DNA of 64,000 bases from Euphorbia lathyris (taxonomy: Eukaryota > Streptophyta > Magnoliopsida > Malpighiales > Euphorbiaceae). Location of the stretch: assembly GCF_963576675.1 (NCBI RefSeq), contig NC_088910.1, forward strand, positions 105,490,807-105,554,806. The letters run 5' to 3'. Position numbers and translations under genes: made by a program. The notes beneath the pieces were generated by a model. The model worked only from the letters and a program-made list of their open reading frames with translations. It had not been told where the DNA came from and made no database searches. Shown here one piece after another: positions 46,363-58,141 of this stretch (position 1 is the stretch's first letter; each line of letters starts with the position of its first letter).

Positions 46363-48167
46363 TGATAGGGGTATTTTACCCCTATCTTTTAGCGTGATTT
46401 ACGGGTTGATTTTGGATAGAATAAATAAGTTTAATTATAAAAATAAAGTGTTTTTGATAAAATAAAGAAATAAAAATAAATCTCGTACTTTCAGTTAATT
46501 TTCCATGCTTTTGATTAGTTTACGAAATAAAAACGTCAAGCTAACTCGGCTCGCAAGATTTGTATTTCAGGTACGAGCAAGGAGCAAAAATCTACTCAAA
46601 TACGCGGGGCGTATAGACCTTTACGCGGGGCGTGAAACATGTGTCAGCAATAATTGCCTTATCCGTAAGAGCCATGTGGAATTGACTCAACATACGCGGG
46701 GCGTATGCCACTCTACGCGGGGCGTATGACACATGTCGGCAATAATTGGCCTAATCCTGAAAGTTAGACTGCACTGTCTCCCTGAGTCAACTCTTAGTAT
46801 GCGGGGCTTATAACCATACACGCGAGGCGTACCAGGCATTTCCTCAATGATAAAAACTCAGAGACTCATTTACGCGGGGCGTACTTCAGCTACGCACGGC
46901 GTAAAAGCACCAATTCAAGCAATAAAACTTCAGAGACTCAAACACGCAAGGCGTACAATCCTTTACGCAGGGCGTGCTTGAGACAACAAGACAACGAATT
47001 GGTCCACATGCAGGAGATTTCTGACGGAATGGGCATTTACGCGGGGCGTATCATGGGATTTCTGCACCAAATAATGTTGCTCCATACTTATGCTTTGTGA
47101 AATTACAAACTTGCCCTTGCTTGATGTCTATAAATAGGAAGCTCTTGAACTTCATTTGATACCAAGAAATAATTACACACTAGAGAGCAAACTATACTTG
47201 TTTTGTTACTTGTTGTAGTATAGATTCAGTTTTTGTAGCTAAACTCTCCACCTCGAGAGCTTGTTCGATTGTTTCGGCATTCCATCGAAGTTCCGCTCCA
47301 CCATTCGTCACCAAGCTCGAGAGTTCCACCTCCACGACCTAGGAGACGGCTTTGAGTCCGGTTAGCTAGTTTCAAGGGCGGATTCTCCCCTTTTACGTGC
47401 TAATTAGCTTGTACTCTTCCTATGTACTAGGCTTGGTTGTATTCCATTTATATACATTTCATATTTATAATTTCATGATTTATAATCTCTATTTCCCTCT
47501 ACGTGTTAGTGTTTGCTACTTGTTTTGATATTGATAATTGATTATTGTGTAGGAGAACGCGATTTCCGACGCCATTTCGGCTATCTTTAGGGAATTATAT
47601 AGGTGTTGCCCTACCAGAAGTGACAAACCGGAAACTGTAGGAATTGACAAACCACGGAACTTACGGGCCCTAGTTTCTAATTCCTCCGCATTAGACACGC
47701 CTTGACTAGGAATTACGTAGTCTAAGTGCTTCACGGGTCGGTCCTACTACACTTAGTCGTCTTTGCAAGAGTAAATTATTATCCGTAAACATTTAGAGTC
47801 ATTATTTATCGTGGTTATAACTTATCGACATTCATCCCACTTCATAGGGTTTTGGCTACACAAATCTGAGTCGCCAATAGTTAGGATAGTGTGTAGTTGT
47901 ATCTTGCTTCACCTCAAAGTAATCACCGCTTAAATAACATATGAAACCAAGTCGTCTAATACTTGTAATTATAAATCCCGTGGATTCGATACCCGGTCTT
48001 AACCGGATTATTACTTGATACGACGGGGTACACTTGCCCCTAAGTAGTCGTAGCGTCTAGTAGAGTTAAGAGCAATTTATAAAGACCACATCCATAGATA
48101 TAGAGTCCGCACTCATAATATATACATTTCATCGTAAGAAACTCTACCACTAGGCGTCGCACTATCA
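46363..48167 (+). repeat. 5' LTR of element C
   Basis: 1,805 bp, starts TGATAGGGG and ends CTATCA, so the ends are inverted repeats. TATAAATAG at 47129-47137. The U3 part (46598-47050) carries about eleven TACGC-GGG-GCGTA words. The 3' part holds a motif shared with elements D and E (47976-48036, minus sense). Confidence 0.92.
46598..47050 (+). repeat. Direct pairs of TACGCGGGGCGTA hairpin words in the C 5' LTR
   Basis: Words at about 46599/46621, 46690/46714, 46797/46818, 46870/46891, 46943/46962 and 47037, each pair ~20 bp apart in the same orientation, pairs spaced ~73-107 bp. Each word is TACGC, GGG loop, GCGTA. The last pair has lost one member relative to the 3' LTR. Confidence 0.9.
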
Positions 48168-48173
48168 AGTTTT

Positions 48174-48191
48174 TGGCGCCATTGCCGGGGA
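48174..48191 (+). other. Primer binding site of element C
   Basis: TGGCGCCATTGCCGGGGA matches the 3' end of tRNA-Asp (usual TGGCGCCGTTGCCGGGGA) with one change, 6 nt after the LTR. This primer is used by Athila/Tat Gypsy elements. Confidence 0.85.
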
Positions 48192-48328
48192 TTTATAATC
48201 TCCTACAATATTAGACAAAAATGTTTCATTGTTAGTTTAAGCATTCTTTTTGTATAAATTGTTTATATACATATTTTGACTAACATTATTCTTTCTTGTT
48301 GATAGCCTTTTATACTTCTTTTTACTTT

Positions 48329-49803
48329 ATGCACACCCGATCGAAAAGTGATTCTCTTATCCCTATTGATCTTGAAATTGAACGTACTCTTTGTAGGATT
48401 CGAAAAGAGAAGATGGCAAACCCCAACGCCGAGGTCAACCAACCCAACGGAAACCCAAGGCCGCAAGTGAACAACATCCGTGGGGGTAATGATACGCGTT
48501 CGATGATGGAGATCCTTGCTCCGTATCGTCCCCAAAATCGTAATGGAATTGTCGCCCCCACGATCCCGGCTAATACATACGAGATCAAGACCGGAATGAT
48601 CCAATTGATACAATAATGTGGTCAATTCGGAGGGGAACTCCATGAGAACCCCAACGAACATTTGGATAAATTTCTTATGTGTGCCGATACCTCTCGGCAA
48701 AATGGTGTTCCCGTTGAGGCTGTGAGACTGAAATTGTTTCCTTTTTCATTGATAGGACAGGCGTTAGAATGGCTACACTCATTGGAGGTGGGATCCATCA
48801 CGTCATGGGAAGAGCTCGAAAAGGAGTTCCTTTCCTACTATTTTCCGTCGTCCAAAACAGTCAAGTTACGGACCGATATCACATCCTTCAGGCAGTTGGA
48901 ATGCGAGGCCCTTCACGCAGCTTGGGCTAGGTTCTGGAAGTTGCTCCGAAACTTCCCCCACCATGACATCCCAAAGCACGACTTGGTAAGCACTTTTTAC
49001 CACGGGTTAACTCCCACTAACCGTGAGACCGTTGATTCCGCTGCAGGTGGGGATCTATTTCGGAAGTCAGCTAGTGAGAGTGTGCAATGGCAAGAGGATC
49101 GGCTTGCCGGCCCGTCGCAACACTAGACGTTCGCTGTGGAGAAAGAGGCTCCGAAAAGCTCCATAGCGGAAATGAACAAGAAACTTGACTCGTTGATCGC
49201 CCAATTGAGCCTCAATAAAGTGTGCAGGTCTTGATGTGCACTCACTGTGGTGGAGACCATGATGCGTTTAATTGCCAAACCGGTAGCCCCTTCGCCGGCG
49301 ATGCCGAAAACGTAAGTTATATAGGAGGCAACCAAAGGTATAATTCCCATCCGAACTCCTATTCTCAACACAATAATAATAATAATAACGGCGGATGGAG
49401 GCCTCGGTACCAACACCCGAACTTATCATATGGCAATAATAATAACGTGTTGAGGCCCCCATCCGACTTTGAGCAAGAATTTCGGGAAAACGGGCTTGGG
49501 CAATCACAAGCCACGCCCGGTAATCGGAACGCTCCACCTTCCAACAATGTACACGACCAATCGGTCACGTCCTTGTTGAAGGACATATTAACCCGTCTTT
49601 CCGATAGCGAAGTGTTTTGCAGGGATCTTAGCCGCCAGGTGGCCCACCTAAACCGTCAACAACAAGAAAGGCCACTAGGGACCCTCCCGGCAAACACTGA
49701 ACAAAACCCGCGGGGTAAGAATCGGGAATCCGGACAGGTGATAACGCTCCTCAACAATAGGAGTTCGGACCCGTCAAGCTCCAACGCGGACGCCTTGCAA
49801 TAA
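48329..49803 (+). pseudogene. gag: Element C Gag, two stops and a frameshift
   Basis: Start at MHTRSKSDSL, matching the start of element D gag. Conserved gag core: MCADTSRQNGVPVEAVRLKL, FPFSLIGQALEWLHSL, EKEFLSYYFPSSKT, FYHGLTPTNRETVDSA and GGDLFRK (Retrotrans_gag family). A stop TAA at 48614 aligns with Gln in D; TAG at about 49124; a frameshift near 49210; and about 11 residues present in D (after FRK) are missing. The second frame (49222-49803) has a zinc knuckle CTHCGGDHDAFNC (CX2CX3HX4C), an Asn-rich stretch and a Leu-rich coiled region. Gag ends without leading into a protease. Confidence 0.88.
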
Positions 49804-50029
49804 GCCGCCATATAAGAAAGTCGAGCTACTTCGACTCAAAACGTAGCATCGGTTTGAATTCCTCGAACCACTTGTGTATATGTATTATAAACGTTATCTC
49901 TTTTCTTTATTTTGCATTATTGTTATTTTATTTTCATCTTCATTTTTACTTTATTTTATTTTCTCCCATTTTCTTTTATTTTCATAAAATCAAAAGAAAA
50001 ACAAATCCCACATTAATCCAAAACCCTTA

Positions 50030-50695
50030 AAATACGTGGGGCGTACAACCCCTTGCGCCCCGCGTAGTTGTGTGTCTGCCCCTTTTACTTAATAAAGGAC
50101 ACACTACGCGCGGCGTACCTGAATTTGCGCCCCGCGTACACGTTACTCATTGACGCTCTTGTTTAATAAGTGCCACGTAAAGGACACGCGGGGCGTACCC
50201 TAGGGTACGCCGCGCGTATCCTCGGGGAGTTGTGAATCATAACTCCCCATGGCAACTCCCTCTCTCTCAAACTTCCCATCACTCCTCTTCCCTATACAAC
50301 TTTTCCACTTCCACACTCCACCTCCTCTTCCACCCAATCAATTTCCATCCTTCCAAATTCAAATTTTCAACTTCCCTCCATAATAAATTTTCATTAACTA
50401 CCTCCTTAATTACAAATTAATAAAAATTAAAAAGAGTCATAAATAAAACATAAAAATCATAAAATCAGAAAATTACCAAAAACCACAAAAGCCTTCATCT
50501 TCCGTCCTCATACGCGGGGCGTAACCCCATTTACGCCCCGCGTCTCCGCCCTTTTTGTCATAAAAAAGGAGCAGGAGGTCCGATACGCGTGGCGTAACCC
50601 TATTTACGCCGCGCGTATCTCACCATTCTTGCGCAAAATAACATCAGGGGGAGGGATACGCGTGGCGTGGCCCCTTTACGCCCCGCGTACCCCTC
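50030..50695 (+). repeat. Inverted-pair hairpin array after gag of element C
   Basis: Six hairpins, each a TACGCGGGGCGTA-like word followed ~8 nt later by its reverse complement TACGCCCCGCGTA-like, starting near 50038, 50107, 50183, 50511, 50583 and 50655. The last three are exactly 72 bp apart. Linkers differ. A CT-rich segment (50240-50400) separates the two groups and has no supported ORF. Confidence 0.9.
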
Positions 50696-50722
50696 TGGGA
50701 ATCCGAGCTTTGCTTGGATTCC

Positions 50723-52424
50723 TGACGCGGCCTCATGCAGTTGTGGAGTGAGGCCGATCTTAGGGATAAGTGTACCCCGTCGTTATCAAGTAATAAATCT
50801 GGAAAGTCCAGGTATCGAATCCACAGGACTTATTTACCACAATTATTGAACTACTCGGTCTCAGGTGTTATCTAGGCTTTGTGGGGTTTGAATTGGTTTT
50901 GATTAAGTTAATCTACTCCTAGGTTGAATTACGCTACTCCTAGCTAAGTTATCTAGTTCTAACTAAGTTATTCTACGCCTAATTAAGTTAGACTACTCCT
51001 AATTAAGTTAAACTACTCCTAATTGATCTTTCACTAATGCAATTACCTGAAGGAACATGGTATGAATGATAATAATGAGGTTAGGTTATTAGGTCTATTG
51101 ATTAAAAACCTAATCTAAGTCACTTGTATTCAAGGCGATTAACACTACTTACCCTCCTGAAGTTCCTAGTGCGTGATTCCCTTGTAAGGTCGGAACTAGG
51201 TCTAAGGCTCAGCAATTTGGGCTTAATCAACTAAGAGGTCGTCAATCTCCTAGGCTCTGACTAGGTCAGATTCAGCTCACAATATGTGCCTACTCGATTT
51301 TGGGGCTTTTGAATGAGTTAAACCAATTGAATAAAGCGTAAGACAAAGATTAAACAAACAATCATAGAACAAAACAAGAGCTAAAATATTATTAAAGATG
51401 AAGAACAATGTCACAGGATACAATTAGCCTAGGATTCATAGACTGTATCAAAGAGTAAAAACAAGGAAAAGTAAAAGGAGATACGAAAATCCCTTTCAAG
51501 GAACCTGTCTACTCTGCAATCGGCTTCCTAGGTCTTAAGGACGGACCTTGAATATTCCTCGAGAACAGCTTTGAAGGAGCTTCAATGGAGGTTGATGAAG
51601 ATGGAGGAGATGGAGAGGAAATTCAAGGGGAAAGCTAAAGTAATTTACAAATAATGAAAGATGCCTAATTTACATTGGAAAAATCTTATTTATAGACGCG
51701 GCTTGGGCCCTCTTTTTGACCTATTTCGTGTCCTTATGCAGGTAGGAAGTCATGGGGTCCATCGTGGAGTCGTGGGGGCAGAATTGGTCTTTTTGACCAA
51801 TTCCCGCAGGCCTGCTCGGCGAGCAGGGTGAGCTGCTCGGCGAGCAGGCGCTGCTCATCGCGAGCAGGCCTCTGAGGGCCTGCTCGGCGAGCAAGCCGCT
51901 GAGGGCCAGCTCGCCGCGAGCTGGCCGCGCCAGCTCGCCCAAGCAGGCCCCTGAGGGCCTGCTCGGCGAGCTAGCATAGCCAGCTCGGCGAGCTGGCCTA
52001 AAATAGGCCAGTTCGTCGAGCAGTCTTACCCGGTACGCCTCCGCGATTTTGCCAAGATGTTCTCAACGTGTTTTCCGCCCGAACTTGTCCCTGCGCATGC
52101 ATAAAACTCCAGATAACATTAGTCCAAATGCCAAATTGACCCGTCAATTGCTTATTTGAGCAAACGCTTCATTTTGGTGCGACTTTTGACGGATCAATTA
52201 GCTTCAAAAGATAACGGAATTATAATATGCATGCCATTTTGGCTGTATTTGCCTAAATTGATCATAAAACGAGCCGAAACAACAAAAAGTAAATAAAACA
52301 TTTCCAATTTCTAACTAACTCACACAAAAGCATTTAAATGCGAGAATTGCTCGCTTATTAACTAAATAATGCTAAAACCCGTCCTAAAACCGTACCCAAA
52401 GATAGGGGTTTTTGACCCCTATCA
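50723..52424 (-). repeat. 3' LTR of element D
   Basis: 1,702 bp; on the minus strand starts TGATAGGGGTCAAAAACC and ends GCGTCA. TATAAATA on the minus strand at 51694-51687. Contains a palindrome cluster (51807-52024), a tandem run of ~20-bp CTACTCCTAATTAAGTTA units (about 50892-51025) and the shared motif at 50768-50828. Confidence 0.93.
51807..52024. repeat. GCTCGGCGAGC palindrome cluster, D 3' LTR
   Basis: Repeated palindromes such as CCTGCTCGGCGAGCAGG and CCAGCTCGGCGAGCTGG separated by 'cctgaggg' linkers. It is longer than the equivalent cluster in the other LTR (59207-59377), so units are gained or lost. Confidence 0.9.
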
Positions 52425-54045
52425 AACCTCCTCGCACTTAAAACTTTACTTGTCCCCAAGTAAACTAAAAACTAAACCCGCAATCACAAGCAAGCTAGAA
52501 AACCTCCCGGTTTGACTAGGTGCTTGACACAATTTCGAGCATCTGTAATTACATGCATTCAGAAATACAAAGTAGAGACACGATATCCAAAAGCCGCATT
52601 TCAATTATCATAGGTCATATGTTTTAAGAAAAAGGACACATGTTCAATAAAACGAGCTTGATGGGATCGCTAAGTAAAACACCTCACCATAGGTAGTTCA
52701 ATCATTTCACACAATTTTGGTGGCTAAGGTGTTTACTCTCGGCTTATGTTCTTACTTAGGATTACGTTGATTTTGCACGTTCATCCGAGTTCCTCTACTA
52801 TGCTATATGACTCCGATGATATCAAAAACAGCCTCGAATTGGGGTTGTAATGTGGTTAGAGGGTTAAAGGTACAACAAGGGTTAATAGTTCTAGCGCTAG
52901 AAAAACAAAGTTCAAATGGCTTTGGCAAATATGAAGTGATTGAGCTTTTTATTCATTCATTATTCTCTTTAGAATGTTTTCTTGAGACGTTTTGATTTTA
53001 AGAACTGGGGAATGAAGTTCTCCCCTTTTTGTTCGTCTCTTTTCTTTTTCTTTTCTCTTTTTTTTTCTTTTCGGATAGCATTGCTCAATCACTTCTTAGC
53101 CTTTTGGCTTGCCACTATGATGCCATAAACAAGGATAAAGCGCTAGAAGAAAACAAAGGCTCAATTCGAGCTTTGCAAAAAAAAACTGGGTTAAGTAGCA
53201 AACCGAGTGATGGTTTGCAAAAAATTGGGTTAGAACGAAAGAAAAATCTATAAACTACAAAAATATGGGCTCAAAGGGGCTTCCTAGAGTGGATGAAAAA
53301 GAGAAAATAAGGTAAAGAAAAGGGTTAATTCTAATGAGGCTGATTTCATCGTTTATCATTTCAAATCATTGCATGTAGGTTCAACTCAATATTAGGTGCA
53401 AAATCTGTAATCTTCCACAAGTCAAAGCATTCACACAAAAATGTCAAGAAAAAGAGCTTTTTGATGTTCGCTCTTAGGCTCAAATTCAACTCACAATTCT
53501 TTGGGTTTCAATTTTGTGTTTACTAGTTCTCCCCAAACTCAAGTTTAACATCACATGCCTTCAATTCTTAAGTTATCTACCTAAGTAATGATTTTGATAT
53601 TTCTTCAAAAGTAGGGTCTAAATGCAAACTTTAGCTCATGCTTTTACAGATACAAGGATTGTGTCCTACACCTAAACTAGTTGTCATGCAATCTTAGATT
53701 CGGTTCTCAGCCCTCAAGGACAAATAACGAAGTTTAGATTCGAAGGAGGTTCACGGTTTTAGGTCCTAAACATGCAAAACATAAATAAAACCCAAAAAAC
53801 GCAAAACTAAACTAGACACGACGCAACAAAATTTTTAAAAATTATACAATTTTTGTAAGTTTGTCTACCCCTCCTCCTCACACTAAAAATATGCAATAAG
53901 TTCCAACATTGCATCACAAACCATAGAGTACAAGTGCAAAACGTTAGGGTGGAGAAGACAAATTACTAAAAATATGCAATAAGTTCCAACATTGCATCAC
54001 AAATCATAAAGAGCAAGTGTAAAGAGTTAGGGTGGAGAAGACAAC
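52425..54045 (-). other. 3' non-coding region of element D
   Basis: 1.6 kb between the third ORF and the 3' LTR. The polypurine-type GCGAGGAGGTT on the minus strand abuts the LTR and matches the one in element C. Short ORFs here (52807, 53029) have no motif. AATATGCAATAAGTTCCAAC occurs twice near 53890 and 53970. Confidence 0.7.
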
Positions 54046-55269
54046 TTACTGATCGGCCGGAGGGTATGGCCAAGGCATGTTGTAGCGTTCGCAGTAGTCT
54101 GCCGCTACGTATTCAAGACCTGAAAGCCTTCGGTCCATATTCTGCTCAAAGTTAGTGAACCGTTGGTCCATCTGTTGAACAGTGTTAAAGGTCCGTAGGT
54201 TAAGATCTCGCATTTCTGCCATCATGGTGTTGATGGCTTGGAACTGGGCCTCCGTCCCCGGCGCTTGGTGTTCCGTTTGGTCATCTGCTGCTGCAGCCTC
54301 TTCTTCCTCATGTTCGTTGTGCTCTCCTTCTCCTTGTTGTGGTGGGTTTCTTGCCCGTTTCCTTGCCCTTCCACTTGAGCTTGCTCCTCCAGATGGGTTC
54401 CTATTCAAAACTGAATGGAAAGTAGATTTTCCTAGAAATGTGGCGTTAAGCAAGGTGGGGTGGAAACCATCTTCCCGAATGTCCAAATCTTTGAATTGGC
54501 TATCAAGGAAGTTGGTAACCAAATGTCCAAGGCCAACGGACCCGCGTTTTCTACTTGTCTGGCTTGAAAAGCCTTCAAAGATGGCTTTGATACTATCAAC
54601 GGGTTTTTGGTTGGCCACACACCACAGTATGAGCAATTCCGTCTTTGAGATTTTATTGCTCTCATTTTTCCCTAACAAGTTGTGAGCCACAAACTTGTGT
54701 AAAAGGTTTAGCACTGGGTCTCTAAGGGAGATTGGGCTTACAGTGCGGGAGTCAAATTCTGATAAGCCTGTTAATTGCTCCCAAGCTTTATCTTTTGTCA
54801 TGGGTTCCTCAAAACCTGAGACTGCCTCTGGATGGTTATAGACTCCCATCAAGGCTGCTAATGTAGTGTCATTGAGACGATAGGGGACACCGTTCAGTCT
54901 AAAAGAATGCTTACCACACCCCGCGGGTGGCTCCTTTCTCAAAGTGGTCAGAAATTCTACAGTGAAATTATAGTACACCAGGGTCCTTTTTGTGGCCAGT
55001 CTATGCCAACCATGGAATTTTAGGACTTCATTGAAGTCCTTTTCCAGACCTATAGATGCTAGATATTTCTGATCAACAATGATTAAGGTGGCAAGTTCTT
55101 GCTTAGAAAACCACTGATATAACAATCCCTCTCGCTCATCTACTAATCCAAAAGGTGGGTTATACTTAGCTTGCAGGACGTCACTGAATTCGACGTCCGA
55201 GTCAGCTTCATTGTCAACCGTTATCTTGGACTTGCCTTTCCTTCCCATCGTACCTGAGAGATAGACCAA
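54046..55269 (-). CDS. Third ORF of element D (Athila ORF-1-like protein)
   Basis: 407 codons from 55269; the likelier start is MGRKGKSK at 55248, since the seven preceding residues look like leader. Residues 40-270 form a helical domain: FHGWHRLATKRTL, YYNFTVEFLTTL, FRLNGVPYRLNDTTLAALM, RDPVLNLLHKFVAHNLLG and KRGSVGLGHLVTNFL. A low-complexity basic then Glu-rich linker follows (ARKRARNPPQQGEGEHNEHE), and a coiled-coil-like C terminus. It resembles the Arabidopsis retrotransposon ORF-1 (Athila) family and, more distantly, the third ORFs of elements A and B. It is uninterrupted. Function is unknown; no signal peptide is visible. Confidence 0.8.
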   Translation of the reverse strand: MVYLSGTMGRKGKSKITVDNEADSDVEFSDVLQAKYNPPFGLVDEREGLLYQWFSKQELATLIIVDQKYLASIGLEKDFNEVLKFHGWHRLATKRTLVYYNFTVEFLTTLRKEPPAGCGKHSFRLNGVPYRLNDTTLAALMGVYNHPEAVSGFEEPMTKDKAWEQLTGLSEFDSRTVSPISLRDPVLNLLHKFVAHNLLGKNESNKISKTELLILWCVANQKPVDSIKAIFEGFSSQTSRKRGSVGLGHLVTNFLDSQFKDLDIREDGFHPTLLNATFLGKSTFHSVLNRNPSGGASSSGRARKRARNPPQQGEGEHNEHEEEEAAAADDQTEHQAPGTEAQFQAINTMMAEMRDLNLRTFNTVQQMDQRFTNFEQNMDRRLSGLEYVAADYCERYNMPWPYPPADQ

Positions 55270-56258
55270 AACGGACTAGTTAGAATCCCTTCACATAAAC
55301 ATAAATCCCCAAACAACCAACAATTAGGCATAACCATAGCTTAGGAGCTTAGGGACCAAAACCATGAACTTTCAGTCCCTAAGTATTTTACCCGTAATTC
55401 TAAATTCGTGCAAAATTAACAATGCCCAGTGACCAAAATGTGCTAAAAGTGTGATATAGAGTTCTATTGACAAGTTTTAAAATATAAACTGAATAGTTGG
55501 ATTTTGAGCTAAAATGGAAGTTTTACCCAAATTTAGCAATTTTCTCCAAAAATTCACAAATTAAGAACAAAAATCATACATAACCCACATATTGATCATA
55601 ATGTAACTATATATTGCAAGAATATCAAGAATTAAAAGCAAATAAAAGGTTATTTGAGAGAAAGGGAAAAAAACCAAAACTTAGGTTTTATCCCAAATCT
55701 CAAAAATTAACCCCCTAAACTAAAATCTAAGCCTAAAAACATGTTAGAAATAAAAAATGGGTAAAGATTCATACCTTATTTGTTGAATTCGGGTTAGTAT
55801 GGTGGATTTGAGGGGTTAGGTTTTGAGAGAGAAAGAAAAGAAAAGAAAGAAAGGAAGAAAGAAATAATGGAAGAAAGAAAGAAAGAAAGGAAATAAGAAG
55901 AGAGTGGGGGAAGGGGATGATGAGTCACCCCCCTCCTTTTCTTTTTTTCTTTTTCTTTTCTTCTTTCTTTCTCTCTCTCTTTTTTTTGGTTCGAGATTAA
56001 AGTCCCGAACAGCCCGTGTCGGCCGAGCTGACTGGCTCGGCCGACCAGCCCGGCGAGCTGGGCGGCAGTGCCTAGCTCGCCCGGGCTGGATGAATTTTTT
56101 TTTAGAGAGAGTATGGGGAGCAAAACTTGACAATGTAAATAAATAGAAAGAGAAAAATGTGAATTAAAAATTAACAAAAATAAAAGAAAAGGAAACTGCA
56201 GAAGTAATTGTTCAAGCTTTGAATTTAAACCGAGGAGAACTCGATTTCTCCCCCTTAC
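55270..56258 (-). other. Region between gag and third ORF of element D
   Basis: Non-coding. Includes a polypyrimidine (minus strand) leader-like stretch at 55820-55990 and a palindrome cluster at 56002-56092 with GCTCGGCCGA, CGGCGAGCTGGG words. The ORFs through the CT-rich repeat (55794-56177) are low-complexity artefacts. Confidence 0.7.
56002..56092. repeat. GC-rich palindrome cluster inside element D
   Basis: Words GGCCGAGCTGACTGGCTCGG, CCCGGCGAGCTGGG and AGCTCGCCCGGGCTGG lie between gag and the third ORF, the same place as the hairpin array of element C. Confidence 0.8.
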
Positions 56259-57700
56259 TCAATTCTTTCTCAGGATCTTTGGATTCTTCTCCGTTGTGCT
56301 TGGGAGAGAACCCTGTGGCCTTTCCTGCCTGTCCCTATTGATCTGAGCTACCTGATTGCTCAAATCCTTGCAGAAAGCTTCATTGTTGGCAAGCCTAGCC
56401 GAGATCTCCTTCAAAAGAGTAACCACCTCGTCAGATTCCTTCGGAGGTTGCATTGGCCCTTGGTTCTGCTGTTGATATGGGGGCATGCCAAGCCCCTGCT
56501 CTCTATGTTCCTGAACAAAACCGTTGGGAGGTCGAAGCACATTCTGATTTGAATTCCCGTAAGATAGGTTCGGGTGCTGAGGCCTCCTATAGTTGTTGTT
56601 GTTGTTGTAGGAGTTGTGGTTGTTGGGGTTGTAGTTGTTATAGTTCTGGTTGTACCTCGGCTGTCCCCCAACATAATTGACCATCTCCACCCCGTCTCCA
56701 ACGAAAGGGCTACCTGCCTGACATTCCTTTCCATGGTGGTCGCCGCCACAGTGCACACAGGTGGGAGGTTGGCTGAATTTAGCCAACAGGACGTCCATCT
56801 TCCTACTTATATCCGCAACACTCGGATTTTGTTCTTGTTCTTCCACAGCAAATACCCGCTGCCTTGTGGGGCCAGTGAGCTTCTGTTCTTGCCACTGCAC
56901 ACTCTTCCTGGCCAGCTCATTAATCATGTCATATGCCTCTGTTGCTGTCTTCCTAAACAAATCTCCACCCACTGCGGAGTCTACAATAGCCCTGTTGGTG
57001 GGTGTCAATCCGTGATAGAAGACGCTCACCAATTGATGCTTGGGTATGTCATGATGAGGGCACATGCGCAGCATTTTCCTGAATCGGGTCCAAGATGTGT
57101 GGAGCGCTTCGTGCTCGGGTTGGTGGAAGGATGTGATCTCACCCCTGAGCATTGCTGTCTTCGAGGGAGGAAAGTAGTAGGACAAGAATTCCTTCTCCAA
57201 TCCTGCCAAGTCGTGATTGATCCGGGCTCCAGTGTTCTCAGCCATTCCAAAGCTTGCCCAGTCAGAGAAAACGGGAACAACTTCAGCCTAGCAGCATCTT
57301 GGGGAACCCCATTTGTTCTTGCAGTGTCTGCGCACATTAGGAAGCGATCCAGATGATCATTCGGGCTCTCATGTGCTTCCCCTCCAAACAATCCGGTCTG
57401 TTGGATCAAGTGAATTATACCGGACTTGATTTCATATGTATTAGCCGGAATATTCGGAGCGGCAATGCCGGACAAATGCTGGTGTCGGTGTGACGCCAGG
57501 ATCTCACTCATCAGACGAGTGTCATTTTCTGGCCCGATGTCCTCAGTGTTTCGCTCATTGTTCCGTTCATTGGCAGTCATCTTGATAGGCTCGATGATCT
57601 CGTCTTGCTTCAGCTTTCCGATCTATTTGCTCCTGCGAAGAGTACGTTCAAGTTCAAGGTTAAGAGGGACACACGGTATTCTTGCTGATCTTGTAGGCAT
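56259..57700 (-). pseudogene. gag: Element D Gag, one stop and one frameshift
   Basis: Start at 57700 (MPTRSARIPCVPLNLELERT); TAG at 57625-57623, then MTANERNNERN... continuing ANTYEIKSGIIHLIQ, SPNDHLDRFLMCADTAR, ARLKLFPFSLTGQALEWL. A frameshift near 57200-57245 moves to the frame with EKEFLSYYFPPSKT, HHDIPKHQLVSVFYHG, LTPTNRAIVDSAVGGDLFRK, AYDMINELARKSVQWQ. The zinc knuckle is CVHCGGDHHGKEC (CX2CX3HX4C), followed by an Asn/Tyr-rich low-complexity segment. It belongs to the Retrotrans_gag family of Athila-like elements. The ORF ends without a protease after it. Confidence 0.9.
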
Positions 57701-58141
57701 ACGCTGAGAAGAAATAAATACAAGAAATAAATAAAAGCGGAAAGAAAATTATACACATCATACAAGGTTGCACAGTTTTATACAAGTATTCTTATTGGTT
57801 TATACTGACAGAAACAGATTGATGTATATGGTACAAACTAGTGAAGATAAACAAGTATAAATACACGTTTGTATAAACGAATATAAACAAGCGTAAGTAT
57901 AAACAAGTATAACTATTATAAACAAGTATATATATAAACAATGATATGAACAAGTATAAACAAGTATAGTTATTATAAACAAGTATATATACACAAGTAT
58001 AAATGATATTAACAAGTATAGGTATAAATAAGTATAGTTGATATTAACAAAGATATTCACAATGAAATGCCTAAACTAACAAATCAACCTTTGGTTCGAT
58101 ATTGCAGAAGAAATAAATCCCCGGCAACGGCGCCAAAAACT
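57701..58141 (-). other. 5' leader and primer binding site of element D
   Basis: The minus strand reads TGGCGCCGTTGCCGGGGA at 58136-58119, a perfect tRNA-Asp match, just inside the 5' LTR. The leader contains a run of 'acaagtata' repeats (57840-58050). Confidence 0.85.

Larger units (their letters stand above)
46363..50722 (+). mobile_element. Element C (Athila-like Gypsy, non-autonomous), 5' half
   Basis: LTR, tRNA-Asp-type primer binding site, decayed gag and hairpin-repeat region, up to the insertion point of element D (target ATTCC at 50718-50722). The element resumes at 59779. No protease, integrase or reverse transcriptase is present on either side of D. The internal length without D is about 5.7 kb. 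It interrupts element B. Confidence 0.88.

Noticed and set aside
55794..56177. 127- and 105-codon minus-strand ORFs rich in Lys/Glu/Phe/Ser
   Set aside because: Translations of a polypyrimidine/polypurine microsatellite in the element D leader region; no protein family.
56574..57356. 260-codon plus-strand ORF
   Set aside because: Antisense shadow of the element D gag; the Val-rich start is the reverse of the Asn-rich gag tract.
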